Assembly: GCA_036426205.1 (NCBI GenBank)
Contig: CM071568.1
Span: 225,286,239-225,350,238, forward strand
Length of the DNA: 64,000 nt
Reading direction: 5' to 3'
Origin: Ascaphus truei
Lineage: Eukaryota; Chordata; Amphibia; Anura; Ascaphidae
Position 1 is the stretch's first letter. Each line of letters begins with the position of its first letter. Shown here piece after piece: positions 36,334 to 48,025 of the stretch. The notes beneath the pieces were generated by a model. The model was not told the DNA's origin. It was given only the letters and a program-made list of their open reading frames with translations, and did not search any database. A program made the position numbers and the translations under genes.

Positions 36334-37330
36334 ATCACTGTGTTTGTTTCCCAGGTGGTCTACGCAGGTGGTTCTGCTAAAAGTAAGTCCAAGTGGGGAC
36401 CATTGGATTCCCAACGTAAGGATCCTTAAATGGAGGGAGAGTGTAGCCCCGGTAATAGAAGGGCTACTTATCCTCTACTACTGGATAGCCCTTGTAAGGG
36501 CAGGCGCCAGTAGTGACCATGGGTTTTCCCCCCTCACAAGCCCTGTGGTGGAGGCAGGCCCCTGAGCTCTGTGCAGCTTGAAAGAGGAGGCCTGCTGACA
36601 TAATGGGGGCGGGGCTGAGTTCTATGTGTTATGCGGTGTGTTGATGTTTGCGAGTAGAGGGCTGGCTGCTGTATGCGGTGACGGTGCTAGGTCTTTAGAG
36701 GTAGGGGTGTGATGTAGTTCTGCATGGAGATCCGTTGTTGGAGAGTGTCAGTTCTGGTGGATGTGAGTCAAGGAAGTTTTGCAGGAGTGGAGTTCGTTGT
36801 CAGGCCTGTGAGAGTTAGAGTCTCTGGAGAGCAGTGTGTGCTGCACCAGAGAAAGGAGAGATGACCCGTGACAGCTGCGCGGGTAGCTGGTCAGTCTGGG
36901 AGATCAGATGGGAGCTGAGGAGAGTGTGCGGTCTGAGGTGTGTAGGACCGAGAGGAGATAAGGACAGACTATATAGAGGTGGACCAATGCCTCACCCTGC
37001 TCAGGGGTGAGGGGCGAGGGCAGAGATTAGCCTCACACCAGAGGGCCTACCTGGTGGAGGTGGAGGGGGGTATTGAGGCCCCATCCAGACCATCCTGTCT
37101 GGAGACATCACTGGAGGGAAGGAGAGGAGGAATACCCATAACTGAACTGCTGTGCTACTGTGTGCTGCTGCTGTGTGATCAGAGACAATAAAGAGACATT
37201 GCGGATTTTACATCAGATTGTGTGTGTTCTGGAGATTACCCTGGGACCAGGGTTACTTCTTATAAGGGTCCTACCCCACATTCTGGGAAGTTATAGAGGA
37301 TGGAGGCGCTGCACGTTGCTAAGGAGAAGA
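36334..37330 (+). mobile_element. Second LTR element, plus orientation: purine tract, LTR, primer site
   Basis: A purine-rich AAATGGAGGGAGAG precedes TGTAGCCCCGGTAATAGAAG at 36442, the likely LTR start. AATAAA lies at 37187-37192. The LTR ends between 37280 (CCCCACA) and 37300, and TGGAGGCGCTGC follows at 37301. Having a purine tract before and a primer site after the same LTR implies that internal sequence once lay on both sides, as in tandem or recombined copies. After about 130 bp of internal sequence similarity is lost. Confidence 0.6.
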
Positions 37331-38127
37331 TGGAGGCATATACCCAGAAGCTGGTCCTGTATCCCGACATCACCGCGGGAGACTCAGGCCCTCCTGTTAC
37401 GGCAAGGCTATGCACCACCAACATACATGTAGCCAGCCCTCACTAACCTAGATAGGCATCTGGTCTGGGGGGGGGGGGGGTGGGGACATGGGTTACATAT
37501 ATATGAGCCTTCGAGACATGAAGAAGAGACATTTTGGTTATTAAAAGTTCACGCACATGCAACAGCTTATGAAGTATTCTTGTGCGATAGAATGCTTCAC
37601 TGACTACAAAGGAGACGAGTTGCAGTTAAAAAGAATTTGGAGATCAAAGGATGAAAAGACGATAAAAGTACAGTGGTTTGGTTATAACACTATTTATATC
37701 TACTTTCCCAGGAGATAAAAAACTAAAGGGAGAAAACCTGACAGAAAGCCAACATTTTTGCAAACGCGTCATGTCGCTTTTAGGTTTAAAAAAAAAAAAA
37801 AAAGATTACTGGTAAGCCGCATCAGAACACAACGATCCGGCAAGAACCACGACTTAGCACTACTGGAGAACGCTGTCCACTGACATTAGTTGTCCTTCAA
37901 GTGGGATAATTTTGCGGCATGACCTAATTTCTATAATCAACAAAGTTAACAGTTCAGCCCATTCATTGCAATGCAGAACTTAAAATGAAAGCTTTGAAAA
38001 CTGTACTGTATGATTGCCCCAGAAATTAAACATTTCTCAGAGAAGTTCCCTTTCCTGTAACTCTTGTTCCCTTCCCTTTACTTTGGGATTGGCTTGAAAT
38101 CACAAGTGATGTTAACATTGGAAGCAG
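37330..38127. other. No gene seen
   Basis: A short remainder of LTR-element internal sequence, then a G-run at about 37467-37480, then AT-rich sequence with a poly(A) run near 37788-37803. No exon recognised. Confidence 0.45.
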
Positions 38128-38248
38128 CCTTAGGCCTTGGCCATGTTTGGCGCTTGCTCGCTCTCGCTTGCTGGCTCGCTTAACAGGAGCTTTTGCGTCC
38201 TTACAGAGGAGACAGCAAGCGTCTTGGGAGGGGGTAATCACTGGTGTG

Positions 38249-38291
38249 TGTGTGTCACTTGGTAGCTGTCAGTGTGTGTGTGTCACTGGGA

Positions 38292-38348
<57 letters not shown>

Positions 38349-38359
38349 TGCGTGAGTAC

Positions 38360-38391
<32 letters not shown>

Positions 38392-38392
38392 T
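38249..38392. repeat. (TG)n microsatellite with CGTG stretch
   Basis: Long TG repeat containing about eight CGTG units near 38330-38353. It is followed 80 bp later by a complementary CA tract. Confidence 0.95.
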
Positions 38393-38469
38393 ATATAATA
38401 TTTTAAAAAATTAAAAAAAAAAGACATGTGAGAATAAATATTTATTAACATTGTGCAACTTTGATAAAT

Positions 38470-39000
38470 ATATTCACGCACGGCACGCAACACACACACG
38501 CGCCACACAACACACACAAACAACCACACACACGCACACACACACAAAGCACAAACCACACACACCACACACACCACACACACAAAGGCACACACCACAC
38601 ACACACAGCACAAACCACACACACACACAATGCATACACTCACACATGCATGATACACACACATGCATACACATGCACACACACACATGCATACAACACA
38701 CACCACACATACACATACACACACATGCATACACATGCCACCAACATATGCATACACACAACATGCAACACATACACACACATGCATACACACAGCATAA
38801 ACACACACAAAACACACACCACACAAACACACATACACAAACACGCATATACACAAACAGGCATGCATACACACACATGTACGCATACACACATCACAAA
38901 CACACACACCACACACCACAACACACACACACACACACACACACACCACACACAAGCACAAACACACACATTACACAACACACACACACACACACACACA
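38470..39000. repeat. (CA)n-rich array
   Basis: About 530 bp of interrupted CACA with CATG and CCACACA variants, in opposite sense to the preceding TG tract, so a large hairpin is possible. The long frames over it (Cys/Val-rich on -, His/Thr-rich on +) are repeat artefacts. Confidence 0.95.
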
Positions 39001-39190
39001 GAGACATGGTTCGGGACAGAAGGGGGACAGGGATCGGGCAGAAGGGGGACAGGACGGGCAGAAGGGGGACATGGATCGGGCAGAAGGGGGGCGGGATCGG
39101 GCAGAAGGGGGACAGGGATCGGCGCAGAAGGGGGGCAGGAATCGGGCAGAAGGGGGGCAGGGATCGGGCAGAAGGGGGACAGACGTCAGG
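39000..39190. repeat. About 20-bp G-rich minisatellite
   Basis: The unit GGATCGGGCAGAAGGGGGAC is repeated about eight times with small changes, directly following the CA array. Confidence 0.9.
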
Positions 39191-39462
39191 GGGCGGGCGG
39201 GAGCGCGGGAGCGTCACTGGCCGGGGGCGGGGCCAGTGAGTCACGGAGCGGTTAGCCCTCATGGCGAAACCGCTCACGTGGCCGCCTGTCTCGCAGGCAA
39301 GCGGGGGAAATTTAAATTCCCCTAAGACCTGCGCTTCCGCAAGCGCGCGGAAGCGCAGGTGAGCCCCTACTAAAGCCGCTCTAATTGCGGCTGTAGGGGC
39401 TCAGTGCTGAGCGGGAGCGCGCGTCAGCACGCTTCCGCAAGCACGCAGGGAACATGTCCGGG

Positions 39463-39786
39463 GCCTTAGGCTGCGGCCAGGCAGAGAGCGGGTGCGCTGG
39501 CGCTCGTGCGCTCCGCCCTGCTCGGCCAGGCGCTTTTGTGGCCAGCTAGGTGCGCGCTCGCCTGGGGGTGCGGCCACAACATCATGGAGCTGGTTCGGCC
39601 TCATTGGGCGAACCGCTCACGTGACGCGCTTGCGAGTGGCAAATACAAATTTGCTTGCTCTGCAAGCATATAAGTGCCGAGCAGGTGCTTGCTCATGCTG
39701 GCCACACACATTGCCTCAATGTGTTTCATAGCGGCCAGCATGAGCGCCCCCGCCCGCTCAGCGCCACCCTGGCTGAGGCCTTAGAA
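39463..39786. mobile_element. GC-rich element with CTTAGGC ends (probable)
   Basis: Starts GCCTTAGGCTGCGGCCAGG and ends CCTGGCTGAGGCCTTAG, an imperfect inverted pair. It abuts the preceding element and is itself followed by a hAT-type insertion at its right end. Confidence 0.45.
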
Positions 39787-40060
39787 CAGGGGAGCGCAAA
39801 CTTTCCCCGCTGTGCCCCCCTGCCTGCTCTCCCTCTGCTCGCACACCCCTCCTTACCTTGTCTTCGGCGTCTAATGACGCTGCTGGGTGACGTCACGTTG
39901 CCATGGTGACACGTCACCGAAGACGAGGTAAGGGACGTTGCAGAGGCTTCACGCGATGCCCCAACATTAATTTAAATGCCTTGGGGGAAGAGCGCGGGAC
40001 CTCTGCAACTGCCGCACCCCCCCTGAAAAATCGTGCGCCCCCCCAGTTTGGGCCCCCCTG
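39787..40060. mobile_element. hAT-type MITE with perfect target duplication
   Basis: 274 bp with ends CAGGGGAGCGCAAACTTTCC and GTTTGGGCCCCCCTG, flanked by CCTTAGAA at 39779-39786 and 40061-40068 (8 of 8 identical). The interior has GTGACGTCACGTTGCCATGG. A relative, partly preserved, lies around 58150-58345. Confidence 0.85.
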
Positions 40061-40061
40061 C

Positions 40062-40270
40062 CTTAGAATATGCTACTTGTACCACACAGATGTAACAAGA
40101 CTCACTGTCCCCAGCGCCGAGGATGAACAAGCAAAAGTCTTAGGCACCGGTGACAGGGTCTGCCGCAATGGAGCTGCTGGGGGTCCATGTTTCTCAATGG
40201 GACCCCTCACAGAGCTAATGCTTTTGTTCTGCTATCACTGCGGTCATGAGACTATGATACCGCAGACTCT
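40062..40270. repeat. Unnamed interspersed repeat, copy A
   Basis: About 200 bp (CTTAGAATATGCTACTTGTA ... TTTCTCAATGGGACC ... GCTATCACTGCGG) closely matches 42718-42912 in the same order and orientation. No coding capacity. Confidence 0.75.
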
Positions 40271-41048
40271 TAGGCTTGCTACATCTATAGTTCATGTGAA
40301 ATTGAACATTTTGGGGATACAGTGTAAGCGTGTTACAGTGCTCTTTTCTTTTGATTTTACTTATGAAGCGTTATCGTTTATTCAGTGGCAGAAGGGCCAT
40401 TTAAAAAGTATTTCCACTGTACACTGACCACTCTGCTCATGTCTCCCTGGAGTTATATTGTAATCCCTTTGCTTCATTGTTTGCCCTTCTGGCGTTAAAT
40501 TAATTAGTTTAAGCTCTACCTACTGTGTGAAGTGATACTGTACAGGGACCAACTGGGCTCCTGACTTTCCCATCAGCAAAGCTCCATGCCAAAAAGTACC
40601 CTGACAAAGGAAAATGTCCATTGGAAGTAATTGAAGTATTCCCTCTGTTGCTCTAGGCCAGGAAACGCTTGAGGCCATGCAGGCTTACAGGCCAAAAGCA
40701 GCCCGCAAACCTTGGACTCTCTGCTAATTTCATACTAGTTGCTTAGGCAGCTACGGGCAATTTGCCACGCTAAAACTCACATATAAGTTACCGTAATGTA
40801 CATATAAGTGGTATAGATGTTATAAACGCTTGCAACATGTGGAAATATATTTTGGAAGTCTTTCAATTGTATGTAAAATGGCATTGCAATAATAATTGCT
40901 TGTGACTTCTCTGCTCCTAAATGTTTTCCAGTCGGGCCCCTTTAGGGAACTGCTGGAAGAGTCCTGCTTTGGGCTACTTCACCTCTTGTGCATTCCTCTG
41001 TTTTGGATTTGCTGGATATGGAACAGAAAAGGTTTTGCCGTAGACATA
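40270..41048. other. No gene seen
   Basis: AT-rich sequence without recognisable exon, RNA gene or element boundaries. Confidence 0.45.
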
Positions 41049-41063
41049 CTAGATTGGAAATGA

Positions 41064-41570
41064 CAGGAAAAGGGAGACCAAAAAGCGCACCAGCAAAAAC
41101 GGAGCAGGAAGGACCAAAACGGAAAAATGATTAAAAGGGCACTTTAATGTGACAAGAGACCCATCCAACGCGTTTCGAACGTCACAGCGTTCCTTGAAAA
41201 GAACGCTGTGACGTTCGAAACGCGTTGTGGGTCTCTTGTCACATTAAAGTGCCCTTTTAATCATTTCCGTTTTGGGTCCTCCTGCTCCGTTTTTGCTGGT
41301 GTCTTTTTGGCTCCCTTTTCCTGTTATTGCATAATTGTAAGGCTGCACAGCTTGCCTACCTACCACCAGGATGTGAGTATTGCTTATTCTCAGGGGAACC
41401 TGCCGATGAGACTGAGGGTGAGTGGGCTTGTACCATCTACCACCTGTCTTCAGGAGGATAGTACCCATACTATTGCACATTAAGTACTATATTATTTTTA
41501 TTAGTACCCTGGTTTAGTGGTTTGGCTTATGTTACTCATTGTACCTGCATTTGAGCGCTTTAGCCATTTT
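41064..41570. mobile_element. Palindrome-bearing insertion with 15-bp target duplication
   Basis: CTAGATTGGAAATGA occurs at 41049-41063 and again at 41571-41585, perfectly, flanking 507 bp. The first half of the insert is a palindrome with about 125-bp arms (41064-41193 and 41200-41323), centred on CCTTGAAAAG and containing GACGTTCGAAACGCGTT. The second half is non-repetitive. The long perfect duplication suggests LINE-mediated insertion; the palindrome suggests a complex origin. Confidence 0.75.
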
Positions 41571-42221
41571 CTAGATTGGAAATGAAATTAGCTATTGAGA
41601 ACTCTCATTTGCATTTTGAGTTGGGTTTTGGCGCACACTGCTGCAAATTCTAGCTGCTGCTGCTTCCGAAACTGGCTCTCTTGTTGCTTGTCGGGTCGAA
41701 CAGAAGACCATCACACGTGAGGTGTGCAGCTGCCACGGGAACAGAGCCTTTTCTTAGTACAGCAGGGGGCATCAGAGAGAGACTCAAAAAAAGTTCCTAT
41801 TCTTGCAATTTGGCAGATGGTAAGCCTGGAATCAACATCTTTGCTGGCAGGAGACCATGGACAACATTTACTGCCTTGACAGCTTTTACAACACAGAGCA
41901 GTTCGCTGCTCTTGTGTAAGCTGCTAAAATTTCCTGTCACTTTTTATTTTGGAGTGAAGATTTCCACCTGGTGAACATGCTTTATAATAAAGCAATTCTG
42001 AGTGGCTTTATCAATGTCTTGCCATAGCCCGCCCATCCCATAGCAAACACCCCTCACAGGGCTTTTACTTAGAAGATAGAAAGTATTATCAGGTCAGTTT
42101 TCGTTGGTTGTATCTCTTTGCACACTTCGGAAACGTTAATACTTAGAGAGCTTAATCCACAAACAATACTATATGCTTCTACCCTTGCATAGATTGCAGC
42201 CACAAGTGATACTGAAACAGA

Positions 42222-42615
42222 TAGACCATGGCAGATTTCCCATTAGGCCCGGGCCTAGGGAGGTGACATTTTGGGGTGGCAAAAATGTACACCCCCATAT
42301 GCTTTTGCTGCACTCTCTGGCCTATCGGACCTAATGGGAAGGCACTTGCCTGTGTCGGCCGCCTCCTTGCTGCCGCCCTCCTGCTCCTTTGGAATCCCAG
42401 AGTCAAACGACGCGGTGTGACGTCACCGACGTGGCATCACACGGTATCTCATTGCCGTGGCATGATGTTGCGTTTCCATGGAAACGCCGCAGTGCGCCGT
42501 CACATTGGTGACGTCCACGGCTTCATTTAACGCTGGGATTCCAAAGGAGCAGGAGGGCGGCAGCAAGGAGGAGGCCGAAGTGCCTAGGGGAGGCGGAGTT
42601 TGAAATCCGTCGCTG
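42222..42615. mobile_element. GC-rich MITE-like element with 31-bp internal inverted repeat
   Basis: 42369-42399 and 42534-42564 are perfect 31-bp reverse complements (beginning GCTGCCGCCCTCCTGCTCCT). The enclosed part has GTGACGTCACCGACGTGGCA. Outer ends GGCAGATTTCCC and GAAATCCGTCGC are roughly inverted. Target duplication not convincing. Confidence 0.55.
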
Positions 42616-42717
42616 GATACAGATCTATCACAGTGTGAAAACCATGGCCCATATATACTAATGCGACGCCTCAAAGCCCATTTACTTAGCCAGCACTTGT
42701 CTTTATAGTTACACCAG

Positions 42718-42912
42718 ACTTAGAATATGATAGTTGTACCGCACAGATGTAGCAAGACTCGCTGTCCCTGGCTCCGCGGATGAATAAGCAAAAGACTTCG
42801 GCACTGTCTGCTGCCATGGAGCTGTGTGGGGTCCATGCTTCTCAATGGGACCAACAGCGTTAATCCATCAGGGCTGCGACCACTACTATGCTATTATGCG
42901 TAGGTGAAATCG
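42718..42912. repeat. Unnamed interspersed repeat, copy B
   Basis: Matches 40062-40270 in order and orientation (ACTTAGAATATGATAGTTGT, GCAAGACTCGCTGTCCC, TTCTCAATGGGACC). Confidence 0.75.
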
Positions 42913-44783
42913 CAGAGATCCGGTGCATTTATCTGGTGCTGGTGCTGGTGGAATAATTACACAAATCAACACACTGCTTAATGCAAAAGGTATCACTTGC
43001 AGTACTTTGCATTATTGCGTTGTGATAGGTAGGATCATAGATGTAAAAGCTTTAATTTGGTTTGTCAGTCATATGCCATCTTACACGGTTAGGACAAGTT
43101 GAAACACTTTGATGAACTCCCAACGGAATATGTGGCTTTGGGAGCCGTTTAAAAAAAAATATATATATTTACAAGGATTGGATTAAAATATTGGTCTTGT
43201 GATGGCAGGGGGGAAACAAGTACAGCAAAGGCATAGGTTTGTTTTTTAAATTAATAGTGCTAGCGCAAATCTCAACTCTTATTCTAAGAAGTGCTGTCAT
43301 GAACAGCCCTCGGCCTTGGAGGTATCCCGTAAAAAATAGTACCCTATAATCATATGCAGCTTAGATTTTACTAACTAACTGCAAGGCAAAAAGTGTGCAT
43401 TTGAAATGATAATTAATAATTCATTAATAAATTGTGTGTGAATGGAACATTAGGAAAGAAGTTTTGATAATACAGTGGTGAGAGGGGTTCATTGTATGCA
43501 TGACAGGTTTAGATGAATGGCAGTGCTAAGTAGGGTGACCAGATGCCCCGGTTTATAGGGCTCTGTCCCGACTTTTTCGGGTGCTGTGCTGGTTTTTTGG
43601 TCCCCATGGCGAGCGCTGACTACGCATGCGTGATCGGCATCTGCCGGCTGCTCGTGCGCAAACACGACTGGCAAATGCCGGTGTGTGGTCCCTCCTCTCC
43701 GGTTCTGAGCTCATTACCAACCGATTATCCAATTACCTTTAAGGTACAATAAACGCCACTCTTTACTGAAGAGGTGGTGTGTCTATGACAGAACTACGAG
43801 TTATGTGTGTACAGTGGCGACCGCCTTTATCCCAATGCGGCCGCCACCGCGGGAATTTTAAAACCGCGGAGACGCGCGGCTTTTTTTCGGCAGGTTTCCC
43901 ACGCCTCGGGCGCTTTCAATGATAAGCGCCATTAGCGCGTATCTGATGATGCGGCCGCCGCGCGGGAAACTCCGATAGAAACGGAGAAAAGCCCCGCATT
44001 TATACGGGTAAGTTGTAGAATCAAGGCGGCCGCCACAGTATGTATTATTATTTTCACTAAGGAACTTATGCACTCACAGTTTTCCTTCATAATATCAAGG
44101 GAATCTTGTTTCTGGCTTTTGCCTGTTTTAAATTGCACTGAATCACAGAAATCATTATACTTCGTTCATTTAACCCTTTAGGCACTTTCACATATTTTAC
44201 TAAGGTTTGTCCACAGGACAATAAGAAACTGTATTAATTTAGTGTGGGTACCTGCTAAAATGGAGTTTACCTTTACGGGGGTTAGCAGGCTTGAATAATT
44301 TTTTGATCAAAATATGCAAGTAAATGGCTCCTTTGTTAGACTTAGAATCAAAACTTAGAAATCTCACTAATAAATTGCGAGCCAATTTGGGAGGCGCGCA
44401 GGAATTGTATATTTGTTTTCCAGCGTATAATGTACATCGGGAAAAAAACATCTAGTCTATCATTTGTTTAGCAATGTCTTAAATGTGCACCTCCATGTGG
44501 ACAAAACATATTGAAATAAGGTCATATTTGAGAAAATATCAATGAAAACACTTTTTTTTACAGAGATATTTTAAACAAATCCGCTATTGGAGTTTAACAA
44601 AAATGATAATTGATTATGCAATCTCGCCTCCGTTATTTATGTAAGATCATTGTTTTTTTTGTATTGTTGTACTTTTCCCTGTTTGGCTTTCAGGCCTTGA
44701 CAAGTGAGTTTTGGGGCCATATTTTCCATTTGTATTCCTGCGCCTGACATGCTGTCAGCTCTGATTATTTTACTCTTTTGCAG
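42913..44783 (+). other. Presumed intron 5' of the anoctamin exon
   Basis: No further exon is visible. A partial element begins TAGGGTGACCAGATGCCCCG at 43531, the same end as the 45235-48669 element, and a CpG-rich patch occurs at about 43815-44035. Confidence 0.5.
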
Positions 44784-44903
44784 CATGCTCTGCTGGCGGT
44801 GAAGTTTATTCTGGCATTTGTGATCCCTGACAAACCGTACGACATCCAGATGAAACTAGCCAGGTTGGAATTTGAGTCCATGGAAGCTCTCAAGCAACAA
44901 CAG
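44784..44903 (+). CDS. ANO8: Internal exon of an anoctamin (TMEM16), probably ANO8
   Basis: A 120-bp exon bounded by a pyrimidine-rich acceptor (TTACTCTTTTGCAG/CAT) and a good donor (CAG/GTAGGA), with both introns in phase 0. It encodes 40 residues: a hydrophobic segment [18 protein letters not shown], then an amphipathic, charged stretch with [17 protein letters not shown]. This matches the end of the last membrane helix and the start of the C-terminal cytosolic tail of anoctamins, which are calcium-linked lipid scramblases or anion channels; ANO8 acts at endoplasmic reticulum-plasma membrane contacts. The [15 protein letters not shown] wording, recalled rather than searched, points to ANO8 over ANO10 or ANO1-7. 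No other exon of the gene is seen, so flanking introns must be many kilobases long. Confidence 0.75.
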
Positions 44904-45234
44904 GTAGGAAACCCACAGCCCTGGGCGACGGGCTATGCAAGTACAGAGAGAGAAATGCTTAATTACGGAAACGACTGCTTCAGCCGTGCTAGTGTTTTGT
45001 TATATTCTCAGAGGAAGGTAATTTCCATTAGCTTCTAGTTGGTGGGGGAAGTAATGTCTCAGGAGCCTGCAGCTTAGGTTTGTTTTGTGAAGCACTGCTG
45101 CTCACAGCCACTGTGTTCAGTCCCTTCACATATGTGCAGGTTGCTATGTATGTGTTTGGGTTCTTTCCTCCTATATTTCATTAATTGTTGTTTTGAGTAG
45201 TTGAAATGTTATGATATTTGATATGGCTTATAAA
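44904..45234 (+). other. Intron 3' of the anoctamin exon
   Basis: Unremarkable sequence between the donor site and a large element insertion. No exon seen. Confidence 0.55.
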
Positions 45235-46519
45235 TAGGGTGACCAGATTTTCAAAATGAAAAACCGGGACACATTAAAAATTATTTATAAAACAAATAAC
45301 ATCATGTGACGCACCCGGTTGCCATGACGAGACACTGAGCGAGACACATCAGGTGGTGACATGTTGCCATGACAATGTGGCATCACGTGATGCCTTGGCG
45401 CCATAATGTGTCCCGTTGTCATGACCCACACACACCCAGAGCCACTGACCCACACACAGAGCCACTGACCCACACACAGAGCCACACACACACACAACCA
45501 CACAACCACACACACACAACCACACAAACCACACCAGAGACACACACAACCACACACAAAGCCACACACACACACACACACACAGAACACACACAACACA
45601 CAGAGCCACACACACAGAGCCACACACACAGACACAACACACATACACAGAGCCACACCAGACACCACAGCGCACACACACAACCACACACACACACACA
45701 GCCACACACACATACACACACAGAGCCACACACACCACACAGCGCCACACAACACATAGAGCACACACACACAGAGCCCACCACCGAACCATTGACACAC
45801 ACACAGAACCACTGACACACACACAGAACCACTGACACACACACAGAACCACTGACACAACACACACAAACACACACACACACACACAACCAATACACAA
45901 CACAGAACCACTGACACACACACACACAGAACACACTGACACACACACAACACACACACACAGAACCACTGACACACACACACACACAGAACCACTGACA
46001 CACACAGAGCCACACATACACAGAGCCAACACACACACACACACAGAGCCACACACCACACACACACACCCAACAGAGCCACACACCCACACGAGCCACA
46101 CACACATACAGAGCCACACACACACAGAGCCACACACACAGAGCCACACACACAGAGCCACACACAGAGCCACACACACAGAGCCACACCACACAGAACC
46201 ACTTCACACCACAAACCACTGACACACACACCACACACACAGAACCACTGACACACACAGAACCACCACCACACACACCACACACAGAACCAATGACACA
46301 CACACACAGAGCCACACATACACAGACCACACACAACAAAGAGCCACACACAACACACACACACCACACACACAGAGCCCAACACCCACAGAGCCACACA
46401 GAGCCACACCCAGAGCCACACACAGAGCCCACACAGAACCATTGACACACACACACAGAGCCACTGACACACACCACAACACACAAGAACCACTGAACCA
46501 CACAACACACACAAACACA

Positions 46520-46550
<31 letters not shown>

Positions 46551-46561
46551 CAACACACACG

Positions 46562-46594
<33 letters not shown>

Positions 46595-47986
46595 CCCGAC
46601 ACACACACACGAGCCACACACACCCACACACCACATACACAGAGCCACATACCCACCACATCGATTCACTGACCCACAACAGGCCACACACCCACAACAC
46701 ACACATACACAGAGCCACTGACCCACACTCACAGAGCCACTGACCCACACTCACGCAGCCACTGACCCACACCCACACACACACTCACAGAGCTACACAC
46801 ACACACTCCAGACCACACACACACCACTCACAGAGACACACACACACACTCACAGAGCCACACACACACACACACTCACATAGCCACAACACACTCACAG
46901 AGCCACAACACACTCAGAGCCACACACCTCACAGAGCCACACACACTCACAGAGCCACTACCCACCCTCACAGAGCCACTGACCACACTCACAGAGCCTG
47001 ACCAACACACACACACACACTCACAGAGCCACACACACACATTCACAGAGCTACACACACACACTCACAGAGCCACACACACTCAGAGCCACACACACTC
47101 AGAGCCACACACACTCAGACACACACTCAGAGCCCACACCACTCACAGAGCCCCCAACACACAGAGCCACTGACCCACACTCACAGAGCCACGACCCACC
47201 TCACGAGGCCACTGACCCACACTCACAAAGCCACTGACCCCCACACAAATACCACACACTCACAGAGCCAAACACACACACCACAGAGCCCACTCACACA
47301 CACACTCACAGAGCCACACACACTCACAGAGCCACAGAGCCACATACCCACACACGAGTCACTGACCCACACACACTCACAGAGCCACACACACTCACAG
47401 AGCCACACACACTCACAGAGCCAGGACACACTCACAGAGCCACACACTCACTCAGAGCCACACACACACTCACAGAGCCACACACACACTCACAGAGCCA
47501 CACACACTCACAAGCCACACACACACTCACAGAGCCACACACACTCACAGAGCCACACACCCACACACACACACACACACACACACAGAGCCACACACAC
47601 AATCAGAGCCACACACACTCACAGAGCCACACACACACTCACAGAGCCCTGAACACACTCACAGAGCCACTGACCCCAAACTCACAGAGCACTGACCCAA
47701 CTCCACCAGAGCCACTGACCCCCACAACATACACACACACTCACAGAGCCACACACACTCACAGAGCCACAGAGCCACATACCCACACACGAGTCACTGA
47801 CCCACACACTCACAGAGCCACACACACTCACAGAGCCACACACTCACAGAGCCACACACACTCACAGAGCCACACACACTCACAGAGCCACACACACTCA
47901 GAGCACACACACTCAGAGCCACACACACACTCACAGAGCACACAACACACACACCACACACACACACACCACACACACACCACACA

Positions 47987-48025
<39 letters not shown>

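Larger units (their letters stand above)
38128..39470. mobile_element. DNA element with TG/CA and GGGACAG satellite core (probable)
   Basis: The ends CCTTAGGCCTTGGCCATGTT and AACATGTCCGGGGCCTTAGG are imperfect inverted complements. Between them lie a TG tract, a long CA tract and a G-rich array, then a CpG-rich segment. Target duplication not clear. Confidence 0.5.

Noticed and set aside
38269..39255. Long His/Thr-rich (+) and Cys/Val-rich (-) frames
   Set aside because: Products of the TG and CA microsatellites and the GGGACAG minisatellite.
45285..46784. 499-residue Cys/Val-rich minus-strand frame
   Set aside because: It is the CA/TG satellite translated; overlapping frames on both strands are equally long and there is no start context or domain.
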